Assembly (NCBI RefSeq): GCF_016808335.1
Contig: NC_053143.1
Coordinates: forward strand, 1,025,398-1,089,397
DNA length: 64,000 nt
Reading direction: 5' to 3'
Origin: Panicum virgatum
Lineage: Eukaryota; Streptophyta; Magnoliopsida; Poales; Poaceae
Numbering within the stretch: the stretch's first letter is position 1; every line of letters begins with the position of its first letter. The notes under the pieces were generated by a model. The model saw only the letters and a list, made by a program, of their open reading frames with translations, did not search any database and was not told where the DNA came from. Positions 1-11,203 of the stretch are shown here, piece by piece. The position numbers were made by a program, and so were the translations under genes.

Positions 1-651
1 TGAAGAACCAGCGACTAAGGAGAAGGTAAAATCCCTATGCTTGTCTATTTGGATGTGATGTTGGATGGGTGTCGGTTTGAATGGATTGTATGTTTTTACT
101 TGCTGTACGCTTTAGGATTCTGTACTAAAGATGATTCAAAGATGGCCTATGGATTTATGGATTGTATGGTTTGAATAGATTAGTAGCAATGATAGGCTCC
201 TTTTTTTTCAGGACTACACACATGCATATGCACGCCTCACCGGCCCTAGCTTTGATTTCTTATTTGAAGTTATTAGGATACTCTCTTGCATGATGCAGCA
301 TGAAGGAATAAAATTATAGGATTGCTGAACTTTGTGGCTGGAGTCATAGGGAACTTGTTACATGGTAGATTGCATCTTCAGTTTGCAGTCTCAGCCAAGC
401 TAATCCATTCGGCTTGTTCAGTCCTCAAAGTTTCTGAAAGAAAGACCTGATATCATCTGAATAGAAACTATTACTATTGTTCTGTTAGTTTTTTATCATC
501 TGAATAGACCTGATATATGTAGTAACTAACGTTTGGATGCAAAGTTGTTCTGCTCTTGAATTACTTAGTAGTGATAGATTGGCTATGTTCTGTTTGAAGC
601 ATTTAATCAATAGACCAAACAATTAAACAGAGGCCTCCTGATTTTAGGGAC

Positions 652-1894
652 ATGGATCATATCATTAGTTATGCATACCAAGGTTGCAACAACGATGAAG
701 AACGGCAGTCCTTGCAAGCGGCTGCCAATGCCAGCACTGGGCAGCAGTGGATGCACCCCAACCCTCAGTTCGGCATGCCTCAGCAATTTGACAGCTACGG
801 AATGGCTCATTTTAGGCCTCCAACTGAAGCCGTAATGCAACAGTCCATAGAAGGACATGAAGGGGGTTGTACATCCTCCATCGGTAAAAAGCAAGTCAAA
901 GTCAAGCAAAGTAATTTTAGTGCAGATGAGGATGTACATTTGACCAAATGGTGGGTTGCTGTCAGCACAGACCCCGTCATCAACACGGGCCAGAGAAGGG
1001 AGGGATTCTAGAGCCGGATCACGAATGGCTACAACTCTAATAGAGGGCCACACGTTGAGCGGTCTCTGAAGTCACTGAGCAGTAGATTTGACCACATCAA
1101 GGAGCAATGTGCAAAGTTTTCTGACTACTATACACAGATACTACATGTTAATCCAAGTGGTATGTCTGATGCGGACAAGGTTAGTTGCATGTGTCCAATT
1201 GAATTGCACCATGAGTTGTGATTTGTATAAAGTATTGCATGTCCTAATAATATTTATTAAATATACTTGCAGACTACAGAGGCCCTTGCTAGGTTTGCCA
1301 GTACACAGAAGCCTTTCATGTTGATGCATTGTTGGAAGATTCTGAAAGACGAGCCAAAGTGGCAAGACCTTGTTGTTGTTATGAGCCAAAGTGGCAAGAA
1401 CAATGAGCAAGAAGATGACTGCTATGTTACATCTCCCTCCAACCAAGGAGACACTGAAGCTGAACCGTCAACCCCATCTAGTGGCGGGACCAAGAGGCCA
1501 CCTGGCCGTGATTCTTCAAAAAGCAAAGAAGCAGAAGAGTGCCTCCTCATCTGCATCTGCAGCTTCCACCGAATATGTATCTAAAATGCATGATCTGTGG
1601 TCTGATAGGTTCTCGTTCATGAAGGAGCAGCAGGTTGAGAAGAGCAAGCAAATGGCCGAATTGGCCAATCTGGAAAAGGAGAAGCTTGATAGGCAAATGG
1701 AGTTGGAGGAACGTCGTTTGGCTTTAGAAGCTAGGAGGTTGGCCAAGGAGGAAAGGGTGGATGAATCAAGGTTATTGGCCGAGGAGGAACATATTCTTAA
1801 CATTGATCTTGACACATGCAAACCATCTCTTAGGGTGTTCTATAAGGCTCAGCAAGACAAGATCCTTGCCAAGTACTTGGCGCCATCTTCTTAA
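652..1894 (+). pseudogene. Harbinger ORF1, Myb/SANT-like DNA-binding protein (broken)
   Basis: In PIF/Harbinger elements this protein works with the transposase in binding ends and in nuclear import. The N-terminal part is Gln/Pro-rich. It leads into a SANT-like block (FSADEDVHLTKWWVAVSTDP), then SRITNGYN and a block ending MSDADK. A phase-0 intron follows, with donor GT at 1180 and acceptor AG at 1271-1272. The next exon holds FMLMHCWKILKDEPKW, typical of the family, and then a charged coiled coil (MELEERRLALEARRLAKEE). Two breaks are visible. TAG at 1009-1011 sits where the family has Trp (GF-stop-SRI). The frame also shifts near 1510-1530, in an A-rich run after PPGRDSSK, so the coiled coil is in another frame. 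The sequence runs to a stop at 1892-1894. Confidence 0.78.
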
Positions 1895-1948
1895 CTTTAA
1901 AAATGTGTTATGTGCCCTGCGCCATTTATTTCCTTGTTGTAACGTAGA

Positions 1949-2092
1949 ACTATTTGTTTGATTGTTGTATCTGTAGTTTGGAGAACTATTTGTTTGATTG
2001 TTATATCTGTAGTTTGGAGAACTATTTGTTTGATTGTTGTATCTGTAGTTTGGAGAACTATTTGTTTTATTGTTGTATCTGTAGTTTGGAGT
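1949..2092. repeat. 36-bp minisatellite, four tandem copies
   Basis: The unit begins ACTATTTGTTTGATTGTTGT and ends CTGTAGTTTGGAGA. It is repeated four times with only a few substitutions. It lies between the stop codons of the convergent ORF1 and transposase genes, where their 3' UTRs would meet. The unit is a multiple of three and keeps a spurious frame open on the minus strand. Confidence 0.9.
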
Positions 2093-2221
2093 ATATGATG
2101 AGCACAGACACATGGACACATAACGAGAGGGATATAATTATATAATGAGTACTGATACAAGCATACATAACGACTACGATACAGGTACATGGAAGCAGAT
2201 AGGAAAATACCATGCAAAGTT

Positions 2222-3613
2222 CTAATTTATCACCACTGATGATGCGCCACGCAGCTGCCAGTTGTGCTCGATAAGATCGACTTGAAGCTGATGATGGGTT
2301 CTACTATCGTGGAGCTTGTGATGTGCACGCACAAAAGCGTGGCGATCAGCAAGGATGCCTGTAGAACGATCAGCTTGCACTCCTATGTTCTCAAAGTTCG
2401 TGTCCCTTGCGCGTTCACCTTCATCTTCTATAATCATGTTATGCATAATTATGCATGCCGTCATTATTTCACGTATTGCCTCTCTATCCCACCCATACGC
2501 TGGACCACGAATGACTGCCCATCTAGCTTGGAGTACACTGAATGCTCGCTCAATCTCCTTCCTGGCCCCCTCTTGCACTTTACAGAAGTGTCGTTTCTTC
2601 TCTTCCATGGGTTGACGTACACTCTTCACAAAGGCAGGCCATTGAGGATATATACCATCAGCCAGGTAATATCCCATATCATAATCATGGCCGTTAACCC
2701 TGAAATTAATAGGGATTGTGTTTCCCTCCATGTACTGTGAGAAGATGGACGATCGGTGCAACACATTTATATCGTTGCAACTTCCAGGCATGCCAAAGAA
2801 TGCATGCCAAATCCATAGGTTATTGGAGGCCACAGCCTCCAAAATCATGGTAGGTGATTTCCCCCGTCCAGTGAACATGCCCTTCCATGCCGTGGGACAG
2901 TTACGCCACTCCCAGTGCATACAATCAATGCTATTGAGCTTTCCAGGGAATCCCTGCCTCTCCCCTTCAGCAAGGAGCTGAGCTACATCAGACTCATTAG
3001 GAGCACGAAGGTAGTATTCTCCAAATGCGTCGATTATCGCTCGACAGAAATTACGCAAAGACTCTATAGCCGTTGACTCCCCGATGCGTACGTACTCGTC
3101 CATGGCATCAGCTGGGAGACCGTAAGCAAGGATACGAATTGCGGCAACACACTTTTGCAATGAAGTCAGTCCTAGTAGGCCCGTGCAGTCCGGGGTTTGG
3201 ATGAAGTACGGGTTCATTCTTTCGCATACATTTACGAGCCTCAAGAATACATGCCTCGCCATACGGAACCTACAAATTAAATGATCCAACATATGAAGAA
3301 AAATATAAGACTAACAACTTCATAAAGGTACCATTTAATATTTCGTAGGCGCTTACCGACGACGAAACTTCCGAGGACCATACACTGGTCTCAGCGCGAA
3401 GTAGTCAGCCCATATCCTGTTGTGCCCATCGTTATGATCACGAGGGACGACTTCACGAGGAAGCCTAGGACCTCTTTGACGGCTTGACCCTTCTGCATCC
3501 ATGGACGCGAGCATGAATGTCATCTCCTGAAAGCCCTCCTCCATCTCTTGCATCTCTTCCTCTGAGTCGTCATCCTCCAGAATGTATTTCCACAAGAGGT
3601 TCCTCCCATCCAT
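2222..3613 (-). CDS. PIF/Harbinger transposase (HARBI1-like nuclease, DDE_Tnp_4)
   Basis: This is a DDE transposase that cuts and joins element ends. Exon 1 is 3613-3357 (MDGRNLLWKY). A phase-2 intron with GT-AG borders (3356-3270, 87 bp) is followed by exon 2, 3269-2222. The two frames join exactly, giving 434 residues. Candidate catalytic acids are the Asp in NSIDCMHWEW, the Asp in GSCNDINVLHRS and the Glu in RKEIERAFSVLQARW, matching the usual Harbinger spacing. An acidic leader (EDDDSEEEMQEMEE) comes first. No internal stop or frameshift is visible, unlike the partner ORF1. It could therefore still supply transposase in trans. The ATG at 3613 was chosen because the upstream in-frame codons are low-complexity Leu repeats. 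Confidence 0.85.
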
Positions 3614-3680
3614 TGTGTGTTTGTGTGTTCTAACATGCAAGACCATGTTTAAATAGAGGCCGCGTAGTGCCATGCAAAGA

Positions 3681-3710
3681 AGCAAAAGCAAAAGCAAAAG
3701 CAAAAGCAAA
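3681..3710. repeat. (AGCAAA)n hexanucleotide microsatellite
   Basis: Five copies of AGCAAA lie just upstream of the transposase start codon, in its probable 5' leader or promoter. Confidence 0.85.
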
Positions 3711-4328
3711 GTGAATATTCCATGTGCATGTAAAAAAAAGCAAAGGATGCATGTATGTTCATAGTGAAAGCAGCATGACGGCATATAACGATGATGCAAA
3801 GCGAGTAAGCGACAATGCCTTCTACCTGTAATTCATAAAGTATGCAATTGTAAATTTGATTCTTATCTTAATTAATTATTTTTCATAAAATATATTTACA
3901 CTCTAGACTATCATTGGTACTCCTGTTCAGATTTTGATTAATAAAAAGTTATTTTAGTTTTGAGGGGGAAGAGGTAGTTGGAGTTAGTTGGAGAGGGAAA
4001 TATAAAATATTGGATGGTGGGGTATAGGGGGTGTGGTATGGAGTGTATTGTTGAAGAGGATTTTGATATAAAGTGCAGAATCTGTTTAGAGGGAGGAGAA
4101 TATTCTTTTTAGGGGGTGGATTTTAGAGGGTACCCCTGGAGACAGTCTTACATATGTGTGGTGAAAAATCTAACACTGCTGTCGACCTGGCACATGCAGA
4201 GAGCGGATTCCTCTGCAGTTGACTGTACAGTCACTGCACGCGGGCCCGTGGGACCCATGTGATGGTGTCTGCAGTCGAGTAGAGAGCCGAGCAGGCACTT
4301 GATGAGCTCTCGATCATTTTATTAATTA

Positions 4329-4556
4329 TTATTTGTACACACAAATGTACAAAACATTAACAAGAAGGGGCACATCACATATTTGTCCTTTGCTTGCCGA
4401 GGAGGACAGGTCATGACGTATACGTGTCCCGATCGACGAGCCATCATCAATCAGGTAGGTTCTGGTTTCTTCATTCGTGCATCCCTCCCTAAAAGGAAGA
4501 GGAAGGATTAAACATGCTATGGCCATCCAGAAAATCTGCCTCCGCTGAGGAGCCAT
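4329..4556 (-). CDS. Hypothetical small secreted-like protein (75 aa)
   Basis: I do not recognise this frame. It starts at an ATG at 4556 and opens with a basic-then-hydrophobic stretch (MAPQRRQIFWMAIACLILPL) that could be a signal peptide. A short Ser-rich hydrophilic part with two Cys follows. No family motif is visible, and it lies between the Harbinger end and a GC-rich gene-like block. It may be a chance frame or a relic exon. Confidence 0.2.
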   Translation of the reverse strand: MAPQRRQIFWMAIACLILPLPFREGCTNEETRTYLIDDGSSIGTRIRHDLSSSASKGQICDVPLLVNVLYICVYK

Positions 4557-4650
4557 GGTTTTGTGCACTCCGAAATTTGTACCCAGCAATTCATGTTTAT
4601 GAAGATCTACGGCTCACAGCGATTTCTACCCGATCCGACGGCCAGCCCAC

Positions 4651-4676
4651 CCAGGCTTCAACGCATTGAAGCCTGG
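4651..4676. repeat. Perfect hairpin, 11-bp stem, 4-nt loop
   Basis: CCAGGCTTCAA, then CGCA, then TTGAAGCCTGG. It sits at the border of the GC-rich block. Confidence 0.75.
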
Positions 4677-5800
4677 CCCCGCGTTGAAGCCCGCCCACCC
4701 AGCCCCCGCTCCACCGCCTCCTCTGCGCTACCCGTCCATCCATCGTGGGTTCAATTCCCATATACACCCCTCTTTTCCCTTTTTCTCCTCGGAATCACGC
4801 GCCTCCCGCGCGACCCTTCTTCTTCCTCGCCGCCTTCCGCGCCCCACAATCGGCGGCGTGGCTACGCAGTGTCCTTCTACGGCGGCTCGGCTTCCGCGGC
4901 CGCCGGCACCGAGGACGAGGAGGTCGGCACGAGGAGGGCTCTGCCTCGGGGGTTCGGCTCTCACTCCTCTCCGCCGCTCCGCCCCTCGCCCTCCTCCGCT
5001 CCGGCCACCTCCTTCCCTCCTCCCCCTCCAGATCCAGCGAGGGAAAGGGGTGGGGGCCACCCCATCCACGCTCGCGACGCCTCCATTGAGCTCCTCCCGA
5101 CCCTAACCCTAGGCGCCGCCTCCGCACCGGCGTCGTGCTTGCCGGCTGGATCCATGTCGGCGCGGCCTTCTCTGACCTCAGTACATAGTGGATCTACTCC
5201 GACGCCGCCATCCACCTCGCTGACCTCGGGCCGGCGCTGCTCATCCCCGACCTCGGTACCGGCGCTGCTCCTCGGCGCCGACCCCTCCCTGATCTGTCCC
5301 TCGGCCACGACGGCTGCAACGTCCAGGAGGTCGGGCCGGTGCGAGTGCATCAAGGTCGCAGCTCTTGCTGTCTCTCCTCAGGTTGCCCTTAACGTTGTTG
5401 TCTATCTTCTCATGTCTCTCTCCTTGATTTCTTTATCAGATTTAATTTGTCCATTTGGCAATCTCGGACTTGATTTTACTGTGATGCGAATCCATGTCCT
5501 GCACTCATTTTACTAATTTTATTTGTCCATTTTGATTCCTAATGGCTTGAATTGACTCTGCACGAGGCAAGAAGGGATGCCTTCCTATTGCTGTCCCTCC
5601 GGATCCAGGCAAGGGAGTGATGGCGCGAGGCTGCTGCCGGCGCTCGGGCTGCTCTGCTTCCGGATCCAGCGTCGTGCCCATCGCGCTCAACAAGGTCCGC
5701 GTGCTGCTTTCTCCTTCATGGTTTCAAATGCTTCATATATGAGCTCTTTCTATATTCAGTTGTTGCCTTTTTGTTTTGCCATATTCTTTTCCTTCTAATG
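4660..5800 (+). other. GC-rich gene-like segment without recognised protein
   Basis: Several overlapping long frames exist on both strands because the DNA is GC-rich, and none shows a family motif. Candidate introns begin near 5383 (CAG then GTTGCC) and 5694 (AAG then GTCCGCG), followed by T-rich intron-like DNA. It resembles the first exons of a plant gene or a captured copy. No function is assigned. Confidence 0.3.
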
Positions 5801-6390
5801 AAATTTTTCCATATCCTTAACTTACGAGGTATATCAACTGATGGTGAAGATGTTGTCAGCTATGGGTACCAATTATTCTAGCTTCTTCGCTCTTTTGTGC
5901 CCTTAGGCTCCAACATGATGATCAAATGATGATAATATTTTTCTGAGACCCCTGAGACCAGTTCTTTGTCTTGTTATGTTAACAAGTCATGGTGGATATG
6001 CTCTGATGATCAAATATCTTGTGAGGTACTAAGCATGGTCCTTTTTCTCTTTACTGGACTTACTACCATGCCGTGACGCTCCAAGTTTACGATCATATGA
6101 TGACTTTAAGTAGACTTTGTAATTTGTATGTCTTTTTGTTAGCTAAATTTGTTCTTAGAGCTTTCCTCTGCATACCCATTTATAAATTACAATAGGAATT
6201 GCAATGCGTATACAGTTGTATTTCTGAGTTGTCCTTCATGGTTTTGTTAGAACATCTCTAAATGGATGTGCTTCCTAAATGCAGGCAACTAAGCAAATAA
6301 CAAACACAAATACTATTTAATCTTTGTAGTTATATAAGAACATAAATTGGAATCTTTTTTCTGCTGTATCTACAGCAGTCTGAAGCAAGT

Positions 6391-6577
6391 AGCATTAGTC
6401 TGAACCATTGGCATTGTACTGCGGAGATAATATAGCATTAGTATGAACCATTGGCATTAGTCTGAAAGCTGAAATGTTAAGTAGACTGATTTAGCTTGCC
6501 AGGTATAGCATTAGTCTGAACCATTGGCATTGTACTGCAGAGAAAATATAGCATTAGTCTGAACCATTGGCATTGTG
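6391..6577. repeat. Degenerate repeat of the GCATTAGTCTGAACCATTGG type
   Basis: At least four imperfect copies of AGCATTAGTCTGAACCATTG, most continuing GCATTGTACTGCRGAG, lie in AT-rich intron-like sequence. The surrounding 5800-7069 has no coding signal that I can support. Confidence 0.7.
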
Positions 6578-7074
6578 TATGGCTGAAACATTTTGCATGT
6601 TCTTTCCAATGCCAGCTAGAAAAAAAACAAAGGCCCAATTCCATTTTGCTTGCTTACTATTGGCCTACTGCAATAATGCAGTGCTATAATTTTGCTTTGT
6701 TGATTGGTGCCATCTTTTCTGGTCAAAGAATCTCTAAAATGGAACCTTATCTATCGTAAAGTCCAAGAATAGCATATTCAGTAGCATGCCATTTTTGTTT
6801 CATCCAACTATGTTTGTCTATTTTTGATCTTTGAGACAATCCAGTATATTTTGCAAAATGTCCCTTGATTCTGAACCTTAACGTGCAATATTTCCATGTC
6901 CTGCCTATGTCCAATGCAAACTATGGATGCTTTTGCTCTTCAACTGTGATACTTGTCATGCTTGGGTGTGCAGTAAATTTGGCTGCATATTCAGTAAAAG
7001 TACATGAACTACTTAACTAGAACATAGCATCTAATAATTGGGTCTGCAGTTTTTACTCAGTTGTTTTATGTTCA

Positions 7075-9021
7075 TGAAAGGATCTTGATCACGCGATGTC
7101 GTAGCCTAGAGGGGGGGGGTGAATAGGTGTTTCTTCAAAATTTGGCGCTTAATCCCTGTTGGGACTGCCTGGACCGGTCAGACCAGTCTATGCAGGCAGA
7201 CAGCCCAGTCAGCAGGAACAAGTCCCCTCTCGAGCTTGAACCTATAAGAAACTTGGGATATGTGTCTTGCAGAGTATTTCTACAATATAAACAAGTCCCT
7301 ACACACAAGTAGAGCACACCCAAGAAGATCGAGCGGAAGCACAATTCAAACTCAAAACTATAAATGCAAGGTAAGTAAATAAAACCGAAATAGAGATGAT
7401 GCAATGAAGACACGGTGATTTGTTTGACCGAAGTTCGGATTCACTCCGTGCACCCATGTGTGAATCCTACTCTCCGTTGAGGAAGCTCGTAGTGACCCCA
7501 AGGTCAAGCTATCTCCTCTTCTCCACTATATGACCATGCGCCCTCTTGGCACACGATCGAAGCCGCAACAAACTTGCCGCTGCTCACCACAACCTTGGGA
7601 GCTAGCCGGCGACGCCTAGCCGTCTAGGAGTCGATACTCCAAGAGTAACAAATGCTTCAATGGAGTTGGCCGACGCAACCTCAAGTGCTCAAAGCTTGGG
7701 GTGTTTCTCTCTTGCTCAAATGGCTCTCAAGGAATGGATTCACTCAACCCAACTTAAAGATTCACCTTGAATCAAGCAACTCTCACAAAGAGAGGTTGGG
7801 GAGGACTCTCCAAGTGCTCACAAGGCTCTCAAGATGTTCTGAAATGTTCTAGCATCAGCACTTACGAATGGGTGAAGTCATGGGGTATAAATACCCCTTC
7901 TAACAAAACTAGTCGTTGCCCTGTCAGTGTTAGACCGGTCAGACCGGTCTGTTTTGAAAACTAGCCGTTGGAGGCTCACCCTGCTCAGACCGGTCAGACC
8001 GGTCCCTTGGACCGGTCAGACCGGTCCCTCACTGTTTTCTGCAGTTAGCACTCTCTCACTTTGGCTATTCTCTCTAGGGACTATTTGAGCACTTTTAGTA
8101 TTGTCTAAACCTACTGATGTTGCATCCCTCTTGATAGTACGGCATACCTATACTCAAGTGTATAAATGAAATATACAATTTCCACAATCACAACTTGAGC
8201 TTCACATTTTGATCATGCCGTCCATTCTTCAATACTTTGAGGGCATCAACATCTTCATTCTTTGAGCATACCCGCTTTGAGCTAGTGACTTTGAATCTTT
8301 GATTTGCATAGGAGTGAAATCCAACTTGATTCACAAGTCACTTTCTTTACTTGAATAATGACACTCTTCAACATAGAGCTCTCCATGACTCTAGGATCTC
8401 CGGCCTTTGACCCGTATCGGTTTCTTTGCTCCCCCCAAGCCGTCGCTTTGCGTAGCCTCTTGAAACACGCCTCTCGGTCCTCTAACTTTATCCTAGCCGT
8501 CCATCTTGAACTCATATTGATTTGTGTCATGCATGAAATCTTCATTGTCAATTCGAATTCTCAATTCACTCTTATATGCAAACTTTCCAATTTGAGACAT
8601 TATATATGCATCAACTCATGTCTCATTCTCTTTTGCCTTGCTTGCTTCTTTAGTTAATAACCATTTATCACATGTGACAAGATCTTCCATATTTGTGATT
8701 ATGCATAAGCATATCACATCTCATTCACAAAACCTTTATTTGTCACTTTAAATCCCATTTTAAACCGAAACAAGCCTTCGCATATTAGAGCTTTTATATC
8801 AACCATGAATACATTGCTCTATTTTTCTTTTCTTGTTTTGCTTGTCACATACATATTTTACCAATGGGATAAACACACTTGCTTGCAACACATGAGCCAT
8901 CTCATTTAGTACCCATTACTTAATTAAATACCTGCTCATGATCTCATGCAAATAAGTTAGTCCTTTAATCGTGTTGTCAATCAATACTCCAAAACCCACT
9001 AGGGGCCTAGATGCTCTTTCA
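7075..9021 (-). mobile_element. Solo LTR of a Copia-type retrotransposon
   Basis: A 1947-bp block starts TGAAAG and ends CTTTCA. It is flanked by perfect 5-bp target duplications GTTCA (7070-7074 and 9022-9026). Minus orientation is inferred because that strand begins TGAAAGAGCATCTAGGCCCC and ends with a CCCCC-rich tract and CTTTCA, as in grass Copia LTRs. That strand also places a TATA-like GTATTTATACC (7885-7895) downstream of an ACCGGT array (7929-8030). No primer site or internal domain is present, so it is a recombination-derived solo LTR. Confidence 0.85.
7929..8030. repeat. Array of GACCGGTC palindromes in solo-LTR U3
   Basis: Three clusters of GACCGGTCAGACCGGTC-like sequence occur here, and one diverged copy lies at about 7172-7190. 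The 8-bp core GACCGGTC is its own reverse complement. On the LTR's coding strand the array lies immediately upstream of the TATA-like element. Confidence 0.85.
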
Positions 9022-9799
9022 GTTCATTTTAACTCAGTCTTGCTATAATCTTTCAGATTTTTTTGTTTGAATTTCTGTAGCAGATCTTGTAGTTCTTATA
9101 ATGGGCATCCAAAGCAGAAGGTTGAGATTTCGAATGTGGCGAAGCCGATAGCATTAAGTCTCATTGAGAGGGTTCTGATTGTTGGATGATGAATTAGCAC
9201 TCGCTGTGTGATCTTTTCAGAATGTTAACTAATGCAAGTTTGTGGGATAATGCAATTCTGATCCTTGGGATTGTACGAGATTAATTGGTTTCTGTATAAG
9301 GTTGATCATAATTAATATTTTATAAGAGTTCTTTTGTTCAAAGTTTTAACCATGATGTAAAAATATCAGCAAATCATGTGTTTTATTGTTGCTCTGAACT
9401 CTGAAATTGCATTTTTTTGGAAGACTGAAATAGCGTTGCTGCATCACTATACGCTTTGGCTATATTCCTCAAATATTACTCAGTTATTTTTGCACATAAC
9501 ACTAATCTGCACCATTGTACTGATCCAAAATTTGTTGACGTAGTGAGGGAACAAGTTTCAGAGCTACTTCCTGTGTTGTATCAAGGCCTCAAGAGGAGGA
9601 AGTGCTTTCAATGCCTATGTGAACAATTAGATCTCGGTTTTGCTAAATATCCAAAAATGTGTAATATATTTACTTGATGACTGCTATGTTGATATGTATG
9701 AAGAACAAACCAGTTTTATGTCTGCTTGTACAAGCTGTCATTAATTTGATTGTGACATGTGGTAACTGTGATCTAATATGTTGTTTGGTGTACATCTGA

Positions 9800-9836
9800 A
9801 ATTTAGCCGTAACGTTAGCACGGGCACCTTACTAGT
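9800..9836 (+). other. Helitron-like 3' terminus (hairpin plus CTAG/T)
   Basis: GCCGTAACGTTAGCACGGGC is followed by ACCTTACTAG and then T. The CTAG-T junction and the subterminal stem match the Helitron 3' pattern. The stem is short and imperfect. Confidence 0.45.
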
Positions 9837-10218
9837 CGATCAGTAGTTGACTGATCGCCTAAAAGAGCGAGGGTGATCACAAATTGTTGTTGTTGTACAT
9901 GCATGCATGGACATGCGCATCTAGTTATTTATGGTGGCCTGGCCCAAAGTACTCAAAATAGGCTCAATCCAGCCCACAATACAATGATGTACTATGTACT
10001 CACTGCTATATATTACTTATAGTGGTATAAGTGTTTCTCAGAAAAAAATATAGTAGTATAAGTATCTTGATTGCCTTATATTCAAAAAAGTATCTTGATT
10101 GATATATGTTGGAATCGGACATAGGCTGGCAGTGGTGATTTGGATCGTCCTTGCCTATCCGAAACACATACATACTCCATCGATCGGGTTGTGCTTGCCT
10201 AGCTAGCTTCCTCAGACT

Positions 10219-10226
10219 TATTTATA
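10219..10226 (+). promoter_or_regulatory. Putative TATA box of first RING-H2 gene
   Basis: TATTTATAG lies about 110 bases before the ATG at 10333, followed by a short GTA/CTA trinucleotide tract. Placement is plausible for a plant TATA box with a leader of about 80 nt. Confidence 0.4.
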
Positions 10227-10332
10227 GTAGTAGTAGTAGTACTACTACTAACTAGTAGCTACTTATTTATGATCGTCATATCGATCGCAACCACACAAAA
10301 GAAAACTTCGATCCGCCGGCCGGCAGGCCGCC

Positions 10333-10755
10333 ATGGAAGCAGCAGCAGGGGAGTGGCTGATGATGGCCGTGTGGTATTTTGGCCAGGGCCTCATCTACGG
10401 TTCTCTTCTTGCGATAGCAATCTTACTAATCTCCGAGGCGCTGGCCGCCATCCAACGCTGGCGCAGCAAGCTCGCCGGCGAGCGCCTGCTGGACACCATA
10501 CCCGACATCCCGTACCACCCGCTGCCCGATAATGATGTGTCGCCGTCGTCGTGCGTGATCTGCATCGAGGAGTACGAGCGCGGCGAGAGGTGCCTCGTCA
10601 TGCCAGGATGCGCTCACATGTTCCACAGACAATGCATGCGCAAGTGGCTGCGTCAAGGCAACCCAACCTGCCCAATCTGTAGAGCAACCCTGCTACTCGC
10701 GCCAGCAGCAGCAGAAGAAGAACGACGTATTAGCACGGCAGAGGACATGGTGTAG
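10333..10755 (+). CDS. RING-H2 finger protein, ATL-like, membrane-anchored E3 ligase
   Basis: A predicted E3 ubiquitin ligase of 140 residues from a single exon. One hydrophobic segment (about residues 14-39) would anchor it in a membrane with the RING in the cytosol. A pre-RING block (IPDIPYHPLPD, residues 56-66) precedes a canonical RING-H2: C74, C77, C93, H95, H98, C101, C113, C116, with the invariant Trp in KWL. The spacing is C-x2-C-x15-C-x-H-x2-H-x2-C-x11-C-x2-C. The tail ends STAEDMV, nearly the same as in the two neighbouring RING genes. It is first of a three-gene cluster. The substrate is unknown. Confidence 0.88.
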   Translation: MEAAAGEWLMMAVWYFGQGLIYGSLLAIAILLISEALAAIQRWRSKLAGERLLDTIPDIPYHPLPDNDVSPSSCVICIEEYERGERCLVMPGCAHMFHRQCMRKWLRQGNPTCPICRATLLLAPAAAEEERRISTAEDMV

Positions 10756-11203
10756 CTCTATTCTTTCATTAATTTGTGTTTTCTTTTATTTTATTACCAA
10801 AGAAAGAAGAAAAATTGATGCTGACACCTTGCACACTAGTACAGCAGCAGCTCTATTATTCTGAAAGAAAATCATGTTAGTCTTCACTTTTTTTATTATA
10901 TTATTGTAATTGCATCATTTGTGTGTGTGTGTCCACAAATAAAAACGTGCCTCCACGAATAATACAATGCTGTTGTGATTGTAGCAAGATATAAAAAAGC
11001 AACGGCTTGAATGAGAATCGGTTAAGCTTCTAATTCAATTAAGAAGCAGCAGATAGGCAGAGACCAAAGGGATTAAGATAACAGTTGGAGATCGATCTAG
11101 TCCCGACCGACTAAAATGAAGTAGTAGTATGATCATCAACCGGTTCATTATACATAGTACAAAAATAATAATAATGTATGGTTCGACCTCGACGCATATC
11201 TAT

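Larger units (their letters stand above)
1..4147 (-). mobile_element. PIF/Harbinger-type DNA transposon, right part (left end outside window)
   Basis: Two convergent genes typical of autonomous PIF/Harbinger elements lie here: a Myb/SANT-like ORF1 on plus and a DDE transposase on minus. The right end reads CCTGGAGACAGTC and is followed by TTA, the usual 3-bp target of this superfamily. No matching left terminal repeat (GACTGTCTCCAGG) is seen in the first 650 bases, so the element probably starts before the window. Positions 1-650 look like intron or leader of ORF1, with no open frame of note. The strand given is that of the transposase. Confidence 0.8.
4590..9835 (+). mobile_element. Possible Helitron carrying gene-like fragments (3' end at 9835)
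   Basis: The right end reads GCACGGGCACCTTACTAG followed by T. It has a short potential hairpin (CCGT...ACGG) about 12 bases before CTAG, the layout of a grass Helitron 3' terminus. To the left, 4650-5700 is GC-rich (CpG-dense) with intron-like AT-rich stretches, as if captured exon and leader pieces were present. The 5' TC end is not identified, so the left coordinate is only a guess (a TC after A near 4603). A solo LTR (7075-9021) inserted later. No protein family was recognised. Confidence 0.3.

Noticed and set aside
4728..5353. Several long overlapping frames on both strands in GC-rich DNA
   Set aside because: Arg/Pro/Ser-biased composition with no motif; all frames stay open because of high GC. 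Not called as genes.
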